Source: Coleophoma eucalyptorum
Taxonomy: Eukaryota; Ascomycota; Leotiomycetes; Helotiales; Dermateaceae
DNA: 64,000 nucleotides
Assembly (NCBI GenBank): GCA_026120035.1
Contig: JALRME010000027.1
Coordinates: 248,001-312,000 of the forward strand
Reading direction: 5' to 3'
The stretch's first letter is position 1, and each line of letters begins with the position of its first letter. Positions 11,721-22,401 of this stretch are shown piece after piece. A model generated the notes under the pieces. The model saw only the letters and a list, made by a program, of their open reading frames with translations. It searched no databases and was not told the origin of the DNA. The translations under genes and the position numbers were made by a program.

Positions 11721-13512
11721 ATGCCTCAATCACGAGAACAGGTGTCTACCATCCTCGAAATGGATAGTGACCTTCCTGTTGAGGAGATTTTGGCATCTAA
11801 AAAGGTAGAATCCACGATACTGGTTCCCCTGTCATGTCTAAGCCAACAAAGTTAATACCAAGAGCAGTTCTCTCATAAGCCCCTTCCTTATATTCAGAAG
11901 ACGCACTTCGTAAACTTTAGCACGACATATAAGTCAGATAACAAAATAAAAAGCAAGATTCGCAGCCATGTTAAGAATGAAACGTTCCGAAAAAAGAAGG
12001 CCGCGAGGAGTTTGACAGAGGTCTCTCGATCGAATCCAAAAGCACTGCTTCCACAGTCGAATCCAAAAGCACTACTTCCACAGTCTACCAGAATGGTATC
12101 GGCAGCGGATGCGCTGGTCAGCCGGCTTGCAGTCAGTGATATTGATCCATTTAGGAGATATCCCATAGTTATGAATTCCAAATCTTACCGGCTCCTGAGG
12201 AACTGTGAGTTAGCAGCCCTTCCAAAAACTCCTATTTGCTTGTTATATGTCTTATTGACTGGTTGGCTACACAGTGTATGGTGAATCATCCTTTTTGTTC
12301 ACAACAATGAGGAATAAAGGCATCTTCAACTGTATTACAGATCCAGCAGCATTTACACAGATGCTTGCAATGAGCTCTTGGCAACTCTCTATAGAGTCTC
12401 GGGGAAGTGACAAAATGGAGCCAGTTCAATTGTCCATCGGAGCCATTCAAAAGCTTAACCAGAGACTTACTGCTCCACAGGTTGATACATCTGATGATAT
12501 GGTTTATACCTTGTTGATATTTTGTTTATCCGAGGTGAATGGATTTGCCTTCATTTTGACTTAAAACTAATCATTGGGTAGATGATCAGATTTGACATGC
12601 CCGCATTTGCGGTTCATGTCAGTGGCCTAGTACAGCTTATTAAGCTTAGGGGTGGCCTGAGAACACTTGCTCACAATTTACCAGCTCAGAGTCTGGCATT
12701 TAAGTAAGTCAGTCCGTGGGACGTTTTCATTCCCTCATACCACTATCATACATGTAAAATTTGTGCTCAATACCTCAAGGTTCGATGTCATGCAATCACT
12801 CTTGTGTGGGACGACACCAGAGTTCTCGGGATCAGGACATTCAGAAAGTTACGATGTGCGATCTAAGAGGAAATCATTGTTTCTCACCAATCTGTCAGCA
12901 ATCAGCGACACGTATATCTCAGAGGCGGTCAGGCCATGTTTTGATATCCTCAACAATCTCAAAATTCAAGTAGAAAAAGAAATTCAGTGTAGTAATGCCC
13001 GTGACGATACAGTGTCAGAACGCATAGATTGGAAGTCATTTATCAAGCAACTTGACTCGGTATTTCTAGACCCAGATCTGGATACCCTGCAAAACGACCT
13101 CCGTGACGCATGCAGAGTGGCGGGCAAAATCTTTACCGTAAGAGTCCAGCGCGCACTTTCCCCATCAAACATCATCAGCACCTCAATCGACCTTGCATAC
13201 GTACGAGAATTGCAGGACCAAACAACAAAGAGCATCCCAATTGTCCTTGTCAATAACACCATTCCGATCCGCCACCCAGCCGGACCAGTGCTACTTTGGC
13301 TTTACTTTATGACGGCTTCATGCGAGGTCTACGGCGAGGACAAGCGCTGGCATAGTTCATGTCTGGGAGGTGTGAGGAGAGGCTTGGGTATCAAGTCCTT
13401 TGACGAGATATTGGAAATAATGAGACGCTTTCCTTGGATGGAAGAAATATTTACGCCGAGGTTGAGGGAGATGTGGGAAAAGATTTATTGGGAGTATTGG
13501 TACTATGGTTAG
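11721..13512 (+). CDS. Fungal transcription-factor-like protein (Fungal_trans_2 / 'tachykinin family')
   Basis: Exons 11721..11804, 11898..12204, 12275..12534, 12582..12703 and 12780..13512 join in matching phases to give 501 residues. After the first intron the layout is typical of fungal 'tachykinin-family' or C6-finger-like regulators: a THFVNFS entry, then a basic IRSHVKNETFRKKK segment, a helical body (FTQMLAMSSWQLS, VSGLVQLIKLRGGL) and a C-terminal region ending in a Trp/Tyr-rich helix. No Zn2Cys6 cluster is visible, as is usual for this subgroup, so direct DNA binding is not shown. The first exon (MPQSREQVST) is the least certain part. A 27-bp tandem duplication near the N-terminus adds one repeat of SNPKALLPQ. 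It converges with the HD-domain gene. Its target genes are unknown. Confidence 0.75.
12030..12083 (+). repeat. 27-bp in-frame tandem duplication
   Basis: Two 27-bp copies (12030..12056 and 12057..12083) differ at one base and encode SNPKALLPQ twice. The length is a multiple of three, so the reading frame is kept. It looks recent. Confidence 0.9.
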
Positions 13513-13779
13513 CTATGATATCCTGCAGTAATCAGATCTAAGACGAAAGTTATTACTGTGTCTGCTGCATTACAGGCTTTAAACTAAAGATAGTATACGA
13601 AGCAGTGGAAAGAAAATTATGGCACGAAAGCGTCCACAGATTTCAAGAGATTGGACGAGATGTCTATACTGAAGGTAAAATGGTTGTCTTTGAGGATAGA
13701 TCTATAGAATTCTAGATACATATGAGTCTATTCAACTAAGAAAGTCCATGCCTAGTCTGAAACATAACCGAAGACAACT

Positions 13780-14421
13780 CTAGCTGCTGAGATGTTCTTC
13801 GCCCTTTGACTCCTCTGCATACCATTCCATAAAAGCGGTGAGCCTGGCCGTTCTCTCCCTTGCCAATTGTTTCCCCATATCCGTCTTCATTATATGTTCC
13901 AATTTCAGCAGCTTGGCTGGGAAGATATCCAACGAAGCTTGCAGAGGTCGCCCGCCGTGCGAGCCTCCATAGGTAAATGCTCTCGCAATCCCGACCGCAC
14001 CGATGGCATCAAGTCTGTCAGCATCCTGCACCGGCCCAAGTTCCGGATATTGCCGAAGCAGGTCCTGCACATATGAATAATCCATGATCTCGTTGCTGTA
14101 GGAAACTGCACTGCAGATGGTTTGGATCTTGCTCGCTAAAGATGGCTCGGTACCGAAGGAGAGTAGGACGTTTCGAACCATGGTATCTGGGTTGTCTCCG
14201 GGCTGTAGATACTTCTTGTCACCAACATCATGAAGGAGTGCAGCTAGCTTGACAGTGGGAAGATCATAAGAGCTTGGGGATGCAGCAGCAATTCTTAGGG
14301 AGAGGGCAAGGACGCGTTCGATGTGTTTGAAATCGTGACTTCCATCGTAGTTGTTCATGAATTGCTTCACATATTCGGTCACTTGGCTCACCAGTACTTC
14401 TTGGTTTGTGATGGATGGCAT
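13780..14421 (-). CDS. HD-domain phosphohydrolase
   Basis: A single-exon 213-residue protein starting MPSITNQEV. It has the metal-binding HD signature: H29/H33 in SHDFKHIERV, H64-D65 in ALLHDVGDKK, and a later Asp-rich motif DADRLDAIGAVG at about 133-144. Proteins of this size and motif set are the YedJ/YpgQ-like HD superfamily, metal-dependent phosphohydrolases acting on nucleotides or other small phosphate esters; the substrate cannot be read from sequence. No signal peptide or membrane segment is seen, so it is probably cytosolic. It lies tail-to-tail with the transcription-factor-like gene and is followed upstream by an SDR gene on the same strand. Confidence 0.88.
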   Translation of the reverse strand: MPSITNQEVLVSQVTEYVKQFMNNYDGSHDFKHIERVLALSLRIAAASPSSYDLPTVKLAALLHDVGDKKYLQPGDNPDTMVRNVLLSFGTEPSLASKIQTICSAVSYSNEIMDYSYVQDLLRQYPELGPVQDADRLDAIGAVGIARAFTYGGSHGGRPLQASLDIFPAKLLKLEHIMKTDMGKQLARERTARLTAFMEWYAEESKGEEHLSS

Positions 14422-14654
14422 GATAAAGAGAATTTGTATTTGTTTCTATACGTGTGAAAAGAATGACAAGTAGTTCTGGAAGGAAACTCAGTTCGGGGTA
14501 CGCAATTAAATAGTGGAAGAACGATAAAGGCGCGCAATCACGTTACATGCAACACGGTTTATTGTTTGCGGGGCAGCCTCTACGCTGCCTGCTGCTGCCT
14601 GAATTCTAATGAATGGTCACATAATAAGCCGCATATTTATCATATACTTATCAG

Positions 14655-15541
14655 TTAGCGACCGAGGAATCCACCATCGACAGCATGGATTTCTCCTCCA
14701 ACATAATTTCCAGCTCGAGATAAGAGATATATGACTCCACCGGACAAGTCACCAGGGTGACCCCATCGGCCAGCTGGGATGCGTTCCACAATCTTCCTTT
14801 CTTTTTCTCCACCATCTCGTAGAGCAGCGGTAAGCTCGGTTTGAATATATCCAGGAGCAAGTGAGTTTACACAGATTCCTTTGCTCATCCACTCGTTGTT
14901 GAGCGCTTTGGTTAGTTGAGCAATAGCGCCTTTACTGGCTGTGTATGCTGGTGTCTCAACACCTCCCGCAAATGACAATACGCTGGCGATAAATAGAATC
15001 TTCTTTTTCTTGTGGCTCTTTTCTTGCTCTTCCAGGGTGGAAAAGCCTTCCAAGCTGCTCGCGAGCCAGTATTTTGCCAAGTCCCTGCTCAGTTGGAAGC
15101 CTGCAGTTAAATTGACGCCCATGATATTGTCCCATTCATCATCTGCAAAGTCCTCAGCAGGGCTTCTATGCTGCAAACCAGCGCAGTGAACAAAGCAGTC
15201 AATTTCGACTCCATCATGGTGTAATTGCGGAACAACACCGAGGACTTGGGCACGCTGCGACAGATCGCATTTGTATGTTCTACAACGCCGGCCGAATGAT
15301 TCGACTTGTGTCGCAACATTGATGCTGTCAATATCTTCGGGGCGGCGCACTAGAAGGACTATATCAGCCCCAGCTTCAGCCCTATTGATGACTATCAGAT
15401 TAGCATTGGTTTGTAGGCTGGTCAAGAGAAGACTTACAAAGCAAAGGCGATCTGCCTTCCTATGCCACGAACGCCTCCTGTCAGTAAGACGGTTTTGCCA
15501 TCGAGACCAAACAACATCGAAAGATATTTGGATTGACTCAT
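14655..15541 (-). CDS. Short-chain dehydrogenase/reductase (SDR)
   Basis: Exon 1 (15541..15438) and exon 2 (15381..14655) flank a 56-nt intron and encode 276 residues. The classical SDR features are present: a TGGVRGIG nucleotide-binding loop at about 21-28, the HCAG motif, NLTAG, the catalytic Ser in IASVLSF (about 168), the YTASK motif with Tyr181/Lys185, and a C-terminal VGGEIHAVDGGFLGR. The overall resemblance is to 2-deoxy-D-gluconate 3-dehydrogenase-like SDRs, but the substrate is not certain. It is probably cytosolic. It is divergent from the WDR6-type gene, with only about 230 bp between the start codons. A longer frame reading through the intron exists, but it would lose the nucleotide-binding loop. 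Confidence 0.92.
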
Positions 15542-15768
15542 GGCGAATGTTCGTTGCCTAGGAACGCAGCCGTATTCCTGAAGCTCAAATGATTCTGAGG
15601 TGGGGGAATATCTGAAGCCTGGCAGCGCAGCTTCCCCGCTGTCTTAGAAACGGAAAGATTAACCGAGTCACCACCACATCATTTTTCACCGTGCAATTAT
15701 CATCTTCGAATTTTCCAGCTGATGTGACCTAGACAAGACATATTCGTTGAGTGAACGACAACCTTCAA

Positions 15769-18700
15769 ATGTCTATCCAGGTATGTATTTTTGATCGAGC
15801 CTTGTCATTATATCGCTGCTTGTCCTCTCAGCGTCCCCTTTTCAACAAGAGAAAATTTTGACAACCGACTAACAGTATCGTAGCATGATCACACACTGAA
15901 TCCCGTGACGGCTCTAGAGTTCTACAATGACTCTGGACGTTTACTCATTCTTGTTGGCGAAGGCTGTTTTCTCAAAGTCGTTGAAGCCGAGACGTCTAGA
16001 TTGGTCTGTCAATGCAAGATCTTTGAGGCCCAGGCTATTCACGGCCTTGCTCTCTCTGAGAATGCTGAATCAGGAAATGACATTGACTTGCAACTAGTTA
16101 TCTGGGGTGGCTCTTGTCTAACTCTGCTAAACCGGCAGACTCTTCAGTCGTTGTTGTCTCAGGCTGTGTGTAGTGTCACAAAACTCGAGGTTGCTACCCC
16201 AGATTGGATCCTTGATGTTGCTCTTTCTCCTTCTGGTGATGGCTGTGTTCTGTTGACGGCACACAATACTATTCTCAGAGCAACAATCACGAGGGACTGT
16301 AAGTCAGTCTCATTCGAGTCACTGCCATCTCCATCAAGGTCAATTCTCTACTCTGCCCATCTTATATACGAGTCTCCAAATCTCATCCTCGTGGCCGCCG
16401 GTACCGTTTTTGGTGAGATCATTGTTTGGCAATGTGCTCTATCGAAAACAGATTCCGGTCCAGAGAGCAAGACCCTATGTACTCTTGTTGGTCATGAGGG
16501 TTCGATCTTCGGGGTGAACATTTCGCCAGAAGTGACAGACAAATCTGGCGTAAAGACCAGACTTCTAGCCAGTTGTAGTGATGATCGCACCATTCGAGTC
16601 TGGGATATCTTCGACCTAGCCAAAGTCTGTGCTGAAGATAATAATAGCACTTCGACGGCAGCACCTTTGCCTAGAGAAACTGGATTTGGTGAAAACGATC
16701 AGAATGGAAGCTCTAGAAATACGAGCGCATATCTAGCTATGGCCATGGGCCATGCTTCAAGAATTTGGGGCGTCAAATTCTACCAACCAAAGGCTGCATG
16801 TTCTAAGAATTCATCGTCTATCAACCTTCTTTCATTTGGAGAAGATGCTACAACCCAACGATGGGGCCTAAGCTCATGGAATGCTCTCCAAAAATCCTCC
16901 GAGCAAGTTAATATTCGCTCAGACCAGCCCCAGAGTAGCTTGCTACATGCTGAGACATTTGCGTATCATCGTGGGAAGCATATTTTTTCTGCGGCAATCT
17001 CTAGGGGTGATGGATGTCAATTCTACCTAGCGTCTGGAGGTGCTGATGGAAGAATTCCAATCTACCAGATTAGCACACTCAAAGATGGTGACAAATTTGC
17101 TGAAATCGAGAGTTGCAAAACTGCTCATGGAAATGTCTCCGTAGATGAACGTGGTATGCTCTCGCAAAAATTTGCAGATCTAGAGCCCGAGCTAGCTGCG
17201 CCAGCATTTCAAAGCCCTAATAATTGGACATCCATGTCTAGTGTGTGGGATCTTAATATCGTGGAAGTACCACCAGTAGTTGAAAGCACCTCTCCTAAAG
17301 CTACTGATCAGCTTTCAGTGGTTGACACAGTACCAGAACTTGAGAGTAATATTTCGATCACTCACGATAGATCAGATACTGGAGACATCAGCACCGTAGC
17401 CACTGAAGGACCTACGAAAAAGACTGCCAAAAAGCCCAAAGTTAAGAAGGTTCCGAAAGACGCGTGGAATCGGTATGCTTTTCTTGCTAAAGACAAGCTG
17501 CTTGTGACAACAACTTTTGGCCGTATCTTGCTTTGTGATTTGGAATTTTCTGCTAAATGGCAGCAGGTAGCTACTGGAAAAGAAGAGCAGCTGGCTCTGA
17601 GATCCTACACCGTGATGAAAGGGGTCCCTGAACTTGGAATGGCCTTTATAGCTGGTACCAGTGGAACAATATATGTATATCAATCAACATTGCAAAATTG
17701 CCGGAATGCCAACGCCATGACTGCATCTGAGCTCACGAAATTTGGAACAGTCGACGGAAAGGTTGCTGATATGTTCCCCATCATTCAGCAAGATCAATCC
17801 AGTTCACTCCTGGTCACTACTCTGGGAGGAACAACGGCAACCATATTTTCGTTTTCAGTCCAAGATTCTCTGGATTTTAGAGCTGTGCGGACAACATCTT
17901 TAAAACTTCCAGACAAGTTTGTAGTTACCAGTGCTGCTAAGGTTAGAGGACTGACGATTTTGGGTGGACGAAATGGCTCTCTTGCAGCATATCAAGCCTA
18001 TGAGGACTCGCAACATCTCACCTTAGTAGAAAGCGATGGCGAGTCTGATGCCATTACATCCATCATTCCATTAATGGACTCCGAGACAAATTTCCTTACA
18101 ACGTCACGGGATGGCTCGTTCTCCATATTTACTATCTCCAGCCCAAAGGATCAATCATTAGCACAGTCTTCTTTATCTGTAGCATGCGTGCACCAAGGTT
18201 CGCCGCCATTTGGACCAATGATTGAAGCAGCATGGTTCAAAGAAGGTGATCTCTTTCTTTATGGGTTTCGGAGCAAGAGCTTCGTAGTTTGGAACGAGAC
18301 AAAGCAGTGTGAAGTGGCAACTATTGACTGTGGAGGAGCACATAGAAGTTACGCCTATTCACCCCTGGGCGGGAGTGATGGCGGAGGACATTTTGCTTAC
18401 ACGAAAGCCTCAAAACTCTATATCCATTCAACTAAGAACGCATCGCATAAAGTCTTGAAGCAAGGCGGTCATGGAAGGGAAATCAAGGCTTGTGCTGTGT
18501 CACCAGACCAGAGTCTTTTCGCAACCGGCGCTGAGGATACAATTATCAGAATATGGAAATACAACGACCGAAATGGATATTTGAGGCATGAATTCCAGTC
18601 GCTGAACATTATGAAGAAACACACGACTGGAATCCAAAAGCTTCTGTGGTATGAATCAAGATACCTCTTCAGCAGTGGTGGGAACGAGGAATTTTTCGTA

Positions 18701-19552
18701 TGGGCGGTGACCTCCATCGAGGGCTTTGGAGTTGGTGTGGTCTGCGAAGCCCAATGTCCCGATAGGACTGAGGATGGTGATCTGAGAATCACTAGTTTTG
18801 ATGTTACGGAGTTGCCCTCTTCGTTTCAAGGCCGTAATGAGCAGCAGTTACTTATCAGTTTGGCATATTCCGACTCCACAGTCCGTTCGTATCGATACAC
18901 GAAAGAGTTGGGGTTCAAGATTTTGGCTACCGGAAGATATACTTCTAGCTGTCTGACACAACTTCAGCATCTTAAAATTTCCGATGAACAAGTGTGCCTT
19001 GTCACAGCAGCAACGGATGGTAATCTTGCGATATGGAACTTCGGTATCGAGAAGGATCCGACTGCCGATACACCAACGATTTTGCAATTGCAATCTACTC
19101 ACAAAATCCACCAGAACTCAATAAAGAGCTTCGATATACTGGACCGTGGTGGAAATAGCTCGGTCGTCATCGCAACTGGAGGTGACGACAATGCTCTTGG
19201 ACTTACGATATACCCCAAGCAGGCCTTGACGACAGGGGCAGCACCTACCAGGACAATTTTTAGATCTGCACACGCAGCAGCTGTGACGGGATTGGCCTTC
19301 GTGCCAGGAAGGGACTTAAGGATCGTCACATCGAGTAATGATCAGAGGGTGCGAGAATGGAGGATTTCATTGGATGCGGCAGGTCTACAAGTCGAGGATA
19401 TTAGGAAAGTTGGAGATGTCTTTACGTCTATTGCAGATGTTGGTGACTTGGCGGTTCTTCGAGGCGGGGAGGATCGTGTGGATGAGAAGAAGGTCGTGGT
19501 CGTGGGCAACGGCATGGATGTCTGGCGTGTTGGTCAAGAGTCATCGATATGA
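15769..19552 (+). CDS. WD-repeat protein, WDR6/Rtt10 (Trm734) type
   Basis: A tiny first exon (15769..15780, MSIQ) is joined across a 103-nt intron to 15884..19552, giving 1226 residues starting MSIQHDHTLNPVTALEF. Many WD blades are visible (for example VGHEGSIFGV followed by SCSDDRTIRVWD, GHGREIKACAVSP followed by ATGAEDTIIRIW, and a C-terminal block with SSNDQRVREWRI). The size and repeat pattern match the WDR6 family. In yeast the ortholog Rtt10/Trm734 partners Trm7 for 2'-O-methylation of the tRNA wobble nucleotide and has been linked to endosomal recycling. A Lys-rich linker (TKKTAKKPKVKK) lies near residue 510. Assignment to this family is by overall form rather than a single motif. Confidence 0.82.
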
Positions 19553-20507
19553 AGTACAGGTATCACAGATTCTGGCCTATGGTTGCCGAGCAGAAGAACC
19601 CATAGCACCTAATATTGTACGGGCAGAGGGCGCACCGAACCTCAACAGATCCTTCCCGCAGGTTCAAAGGCTACTACTGCCTAGGTTTGAGGCGGGCTAG
19701 GTGTGCTGACGTGGAGTCCTGTATCGCAGTATCACGTATTTGCTCGTCCGGCTGTAGCCTATGAGACTGGCTTCCCCTAAGCCCCCCCCCCCCGAGTTCA
19801 GAGCGACTAAAGTCGAAGAAGGTCTGAACAGCAACACCACGCAATCATGTAATGTATAGGATTATAAGTAGGCATAATAGCGTTGGATTGTGACTTCTAC
19901 GCAAACCGGTAAACCGTTGAATATGGAAGAAAAAGCCATCCGGGATGCGAGAGGTCCCAAGCACATTTGGACGGGGAGTCGGAGCACCACGCTCATGCAG
20001 GGACATAGATCAGCCAGTTGTGCCGTGCCGATGGATTTCCTCCATCTCCACCAAGCCAGGGAACATTTCCACCGGACCCCTAGTTATGCGTCATGACCAC
20101 ATACTCCATACCAAAACCACTACCTTTTCACATGAGGCGCCGAGGTCGTCAGAAGCAAACCAGAGACACAGACCACCTCCGTGATAGCATTGAACATGTG
20201 CGCCAAATGAATTCCACGACACCACCGCTTTTTATCTTGTCTCCAACAGTATTTGCTAGTGTTTGACTGACGCGCACGCCCCCTACGCTTCAGTTTTGTT
20301 GAGAATCTGTGACTCTGCTTTATGGCGTATGCGGTTTGTTATCCTCCCCCAGTTTTCTTTTGGTCTCCCCTTTCATGACGCCATGCTCCTTCTGCCCATA
20401 TCAACGACAACTACTGTCATCCCATCATCCTCAGACTCTGCCAAGTAGGACTCGCGACATCTGTGAACCCTAGGCGCAGCATCGCTCGAGTCTAGAAGCA
20501 CTTCACC
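19553..20507. other. Intergenic region
   Basis: 955 bp holding the 3' end of the WDR6-type gene and the promoter of the hydrolase gene. It contains a run of 12 C at 19782..19793 and a pyrimidine-rich stretch before the hydrolase start. No gene is seen; the short ORFs have no protein-like composition. Confidence 0.6.
19782..19793 (+). repeat. Poly-C tract (12 nt)
   Basis: A homopolymer of 12 C in noncoding DNA. Its length may be unreliable in assemblies. Confidence 0.9.
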
Positions 20508-22124
20508 ATGATCGGAACGTCGCGGATAGAATATATCTTCATCCAAACTTGCATCATCGGCTTGCACTACCTCGCTCCCTTGTGTGTGTTGTACTGCGTC
20601 TGCATCTTCGGACTCTATGGCACCAGAGCATTTACCTTCCGGTTCCCTCTGGTCATCGAGATCATAGCTATTGCCGAAACCCTCTTTTACCTGCTAGTCT
20701 TCCTGCCTTACCGCGCCTATTTGCAGCGCAAAGCAGTCCACCCACCTCCGCCGAGCCGCGAGGAGAGACAGGAACTCTTCCAGCTCTGCAATGACAATAT
20801 CTCAGACCCAGAGTCGTATTTGCGGAAATGGTTTATGGACGCGCATCTAGAGGATATCCATCGCGAGAACCTGAAGGAGTTTTTCCTATGGGCCTTTTTC
20901 AACCGAGACGGGCCACCTGGCGAGGATGAGGAGGAGTTGAATGGCTATGTCCATGCGACGGAGAAGTTGCTGGGCAGAGATTTCGAAGAAGGATGGGGAA
21001 GAGCAAAGAGTCTGCGACTGTCTTTGGACAAAGTTGAAATGCTGCACCGGAGTCTGGTCTGGTATTTCTGTGTCGGATTTGTGGACTTCCTCACCTATAT
21101 ACGACTTCTCTCGCATGGCTTCCACTTCCATCGAACACGGCTCTCGCGCTTCTTTACCTTGTTTCCCTTCAGGCCTGTGACACTGCTCACAAAATATCGC
21201 TCCCCCGCCAAATATACGAGCTACTGGCACCGACCACACACATCTTCTACGAAACTGCCAGTTGTGTTCATCCATGGTATAGGAATTGGTTTATATCCAT
21301 ACACCAATTTCGTCAATGAGTTGAATTCCACAGCAGGCCTTGAAACCTCGGATCCAGATGAGCAAGTCGGCATCCTACTGATAGAGATCATGCCCGTATC
21401 ATTCCGTCTCACGCACGCAGCATTAACTCGCGAGGAGCTCTGTGCCGAAATCGACCAGATCCTGAACGAGCACTTCGGGCCCGACCAGAAAATCGTCTTG
21501 GTGTCACACTCCTATGGCACAGTAATCACTACCCATCTTCTCCAAACCCCTACCATCTCCAAGAGAATCGGCCCAGTCGTCCTCATCGACCCCGTATCTA
21601 TCCTCCTGCATCTCCCAGATGTCGCATATAACTTCACGCGCCGGAAGCCAGTGGGTGCAAATGAGCATCAGCTCTACTACTTCGCGAGCATGGATATGGG
21701 CGTCGCGCATACGCTTGCGCGCCGGTTCTTCTGGAACGAGAATGTGCTATGGAAGAAAGACCTGCAAGGGCACAAATTCACCGTCAGTTTAGGCGGACGT
21801 GATCTGATCGTGAACACAGAAGCGGTAGGCGAGTATCTCTCTTCGCCAGATGAGGGACAACTGATCGATCTCACCGACGAGGATGTGCCCACGCTTGACA
21901 GGCCGGCGCTTGTAGCAGAAGGGGACGAAGAAGAGGGCAGAAGAAGTAGCGAAGGTACGCTCGTTGATGAGGGTGGAGTTGCAGAGTGGAAAAACCGAGA
22001 CTGGAAAGGTCAAGGAACGGATATCTTATGGTTTAAAAACCTTGATCATGCGCAGGTTTTCGATAAGCCTGGGACAAGAAGGAGACTCATTGAGGTAGTA
22101 AGGACTTATTGTGACGATGCTTAG
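20508..22124 (+). CDS. Membrane-anchored alpha/beta hydrolase
   Basis: A single exon of 538 residues with the start in CACCATG context. The N-terminus has two hydrophobic segments (about 8-34 and 45-65), so it is probably a membrane protein with the catalytic part beyond. From about residue 240 it has an alpha/beta-hydrolase fold: VVFIHGIGIG oxyanion region, nucleophile elbow VSHSYGT (Ser about 335), acid in GRDLIVN (Asp about 432) and His in NLDHAQVFD (about 514). An acidic insert lies between the Asp and the His. Likely a lipase- or esterase-type serine hydrolase; the substrate is unknown. It converges with a second alpha/beta hydrolase that is not closely similar. Confidence 0.88.
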   Translation: MIGTSRIEYIFIQTCIIGLHYLAPLCVLYCVCIFGLYGTRAFTFRFPLVIEIIAIAETLFYLLVFLPYRAYLQRKAVHPPPPSREERQELFQLCNDNISDPESYLRKWFMDAHLEDIHRENLKEFFLWAFFNRDGPPGEDEEELNGYVHATEKLLGRDFEEGWGRAKSLRLSLDKVEMLHRSLVWYFCVGFVDFLTYIRLLSHGFHFHRTRLSRFFTLFPFRPVTLLTKYRSPAKYTSYWHRPHTSSTKLPVVFIHGIGIGLYPYTNFVNELNSTAGLETSDPDEQVGILLIEIMPVSFRLTHAALTREELCAEIDQILNEHFGPDQKIVLVSHSYGTVITTHLLQTPTISKRIGPVVLIDPVSILLHLPDVAYNFTRRKPVGANEHQLYYFASMDMGVAHTLARRFFWNENVLWKKDLQGHKFTVSLGGRDLIVNTEAVGEYLSSPDEGQLIDLTDEDVPTLDRPALVAEGDEEEGRRSSEGTLVDEGGVAEWKNRDWKGQGTDILWFKNLDHAQVFDKPGTRRRLIEVVRTYCDDA

Positions 22125-22401
22125 AACTTGGAGGGGCTCATTTTTTACTGAGCCAAGTCTCCTTGGATTGTTATAATACCCTACCTAGATTGCAAATCGC
22201 TAGATTGGGGTGCTTGCTATTGCACTGATCTGGTTTAAACTGGATTAGATGGTTATGAGATCATGAGCGATGATTCAAGATTAGACATTTAATGACTTTG
22301 TATTACTTTACGTACATCTTTAGTCCGTCAAAACTTCTCTTAATATAGAAACATTTCTAGACGTTTATATGCTGGAATCCCATTCTCCTTCCATTCAAAA
22401 T

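Noticed and set aside
14655..15425. SDR frame starting at 15425 as a single exon
   Set aside because: It would run into the intron and lacks the TGGVRGIG nucleotide-binding loop, which is supplied by exon 1 (15541..15438).
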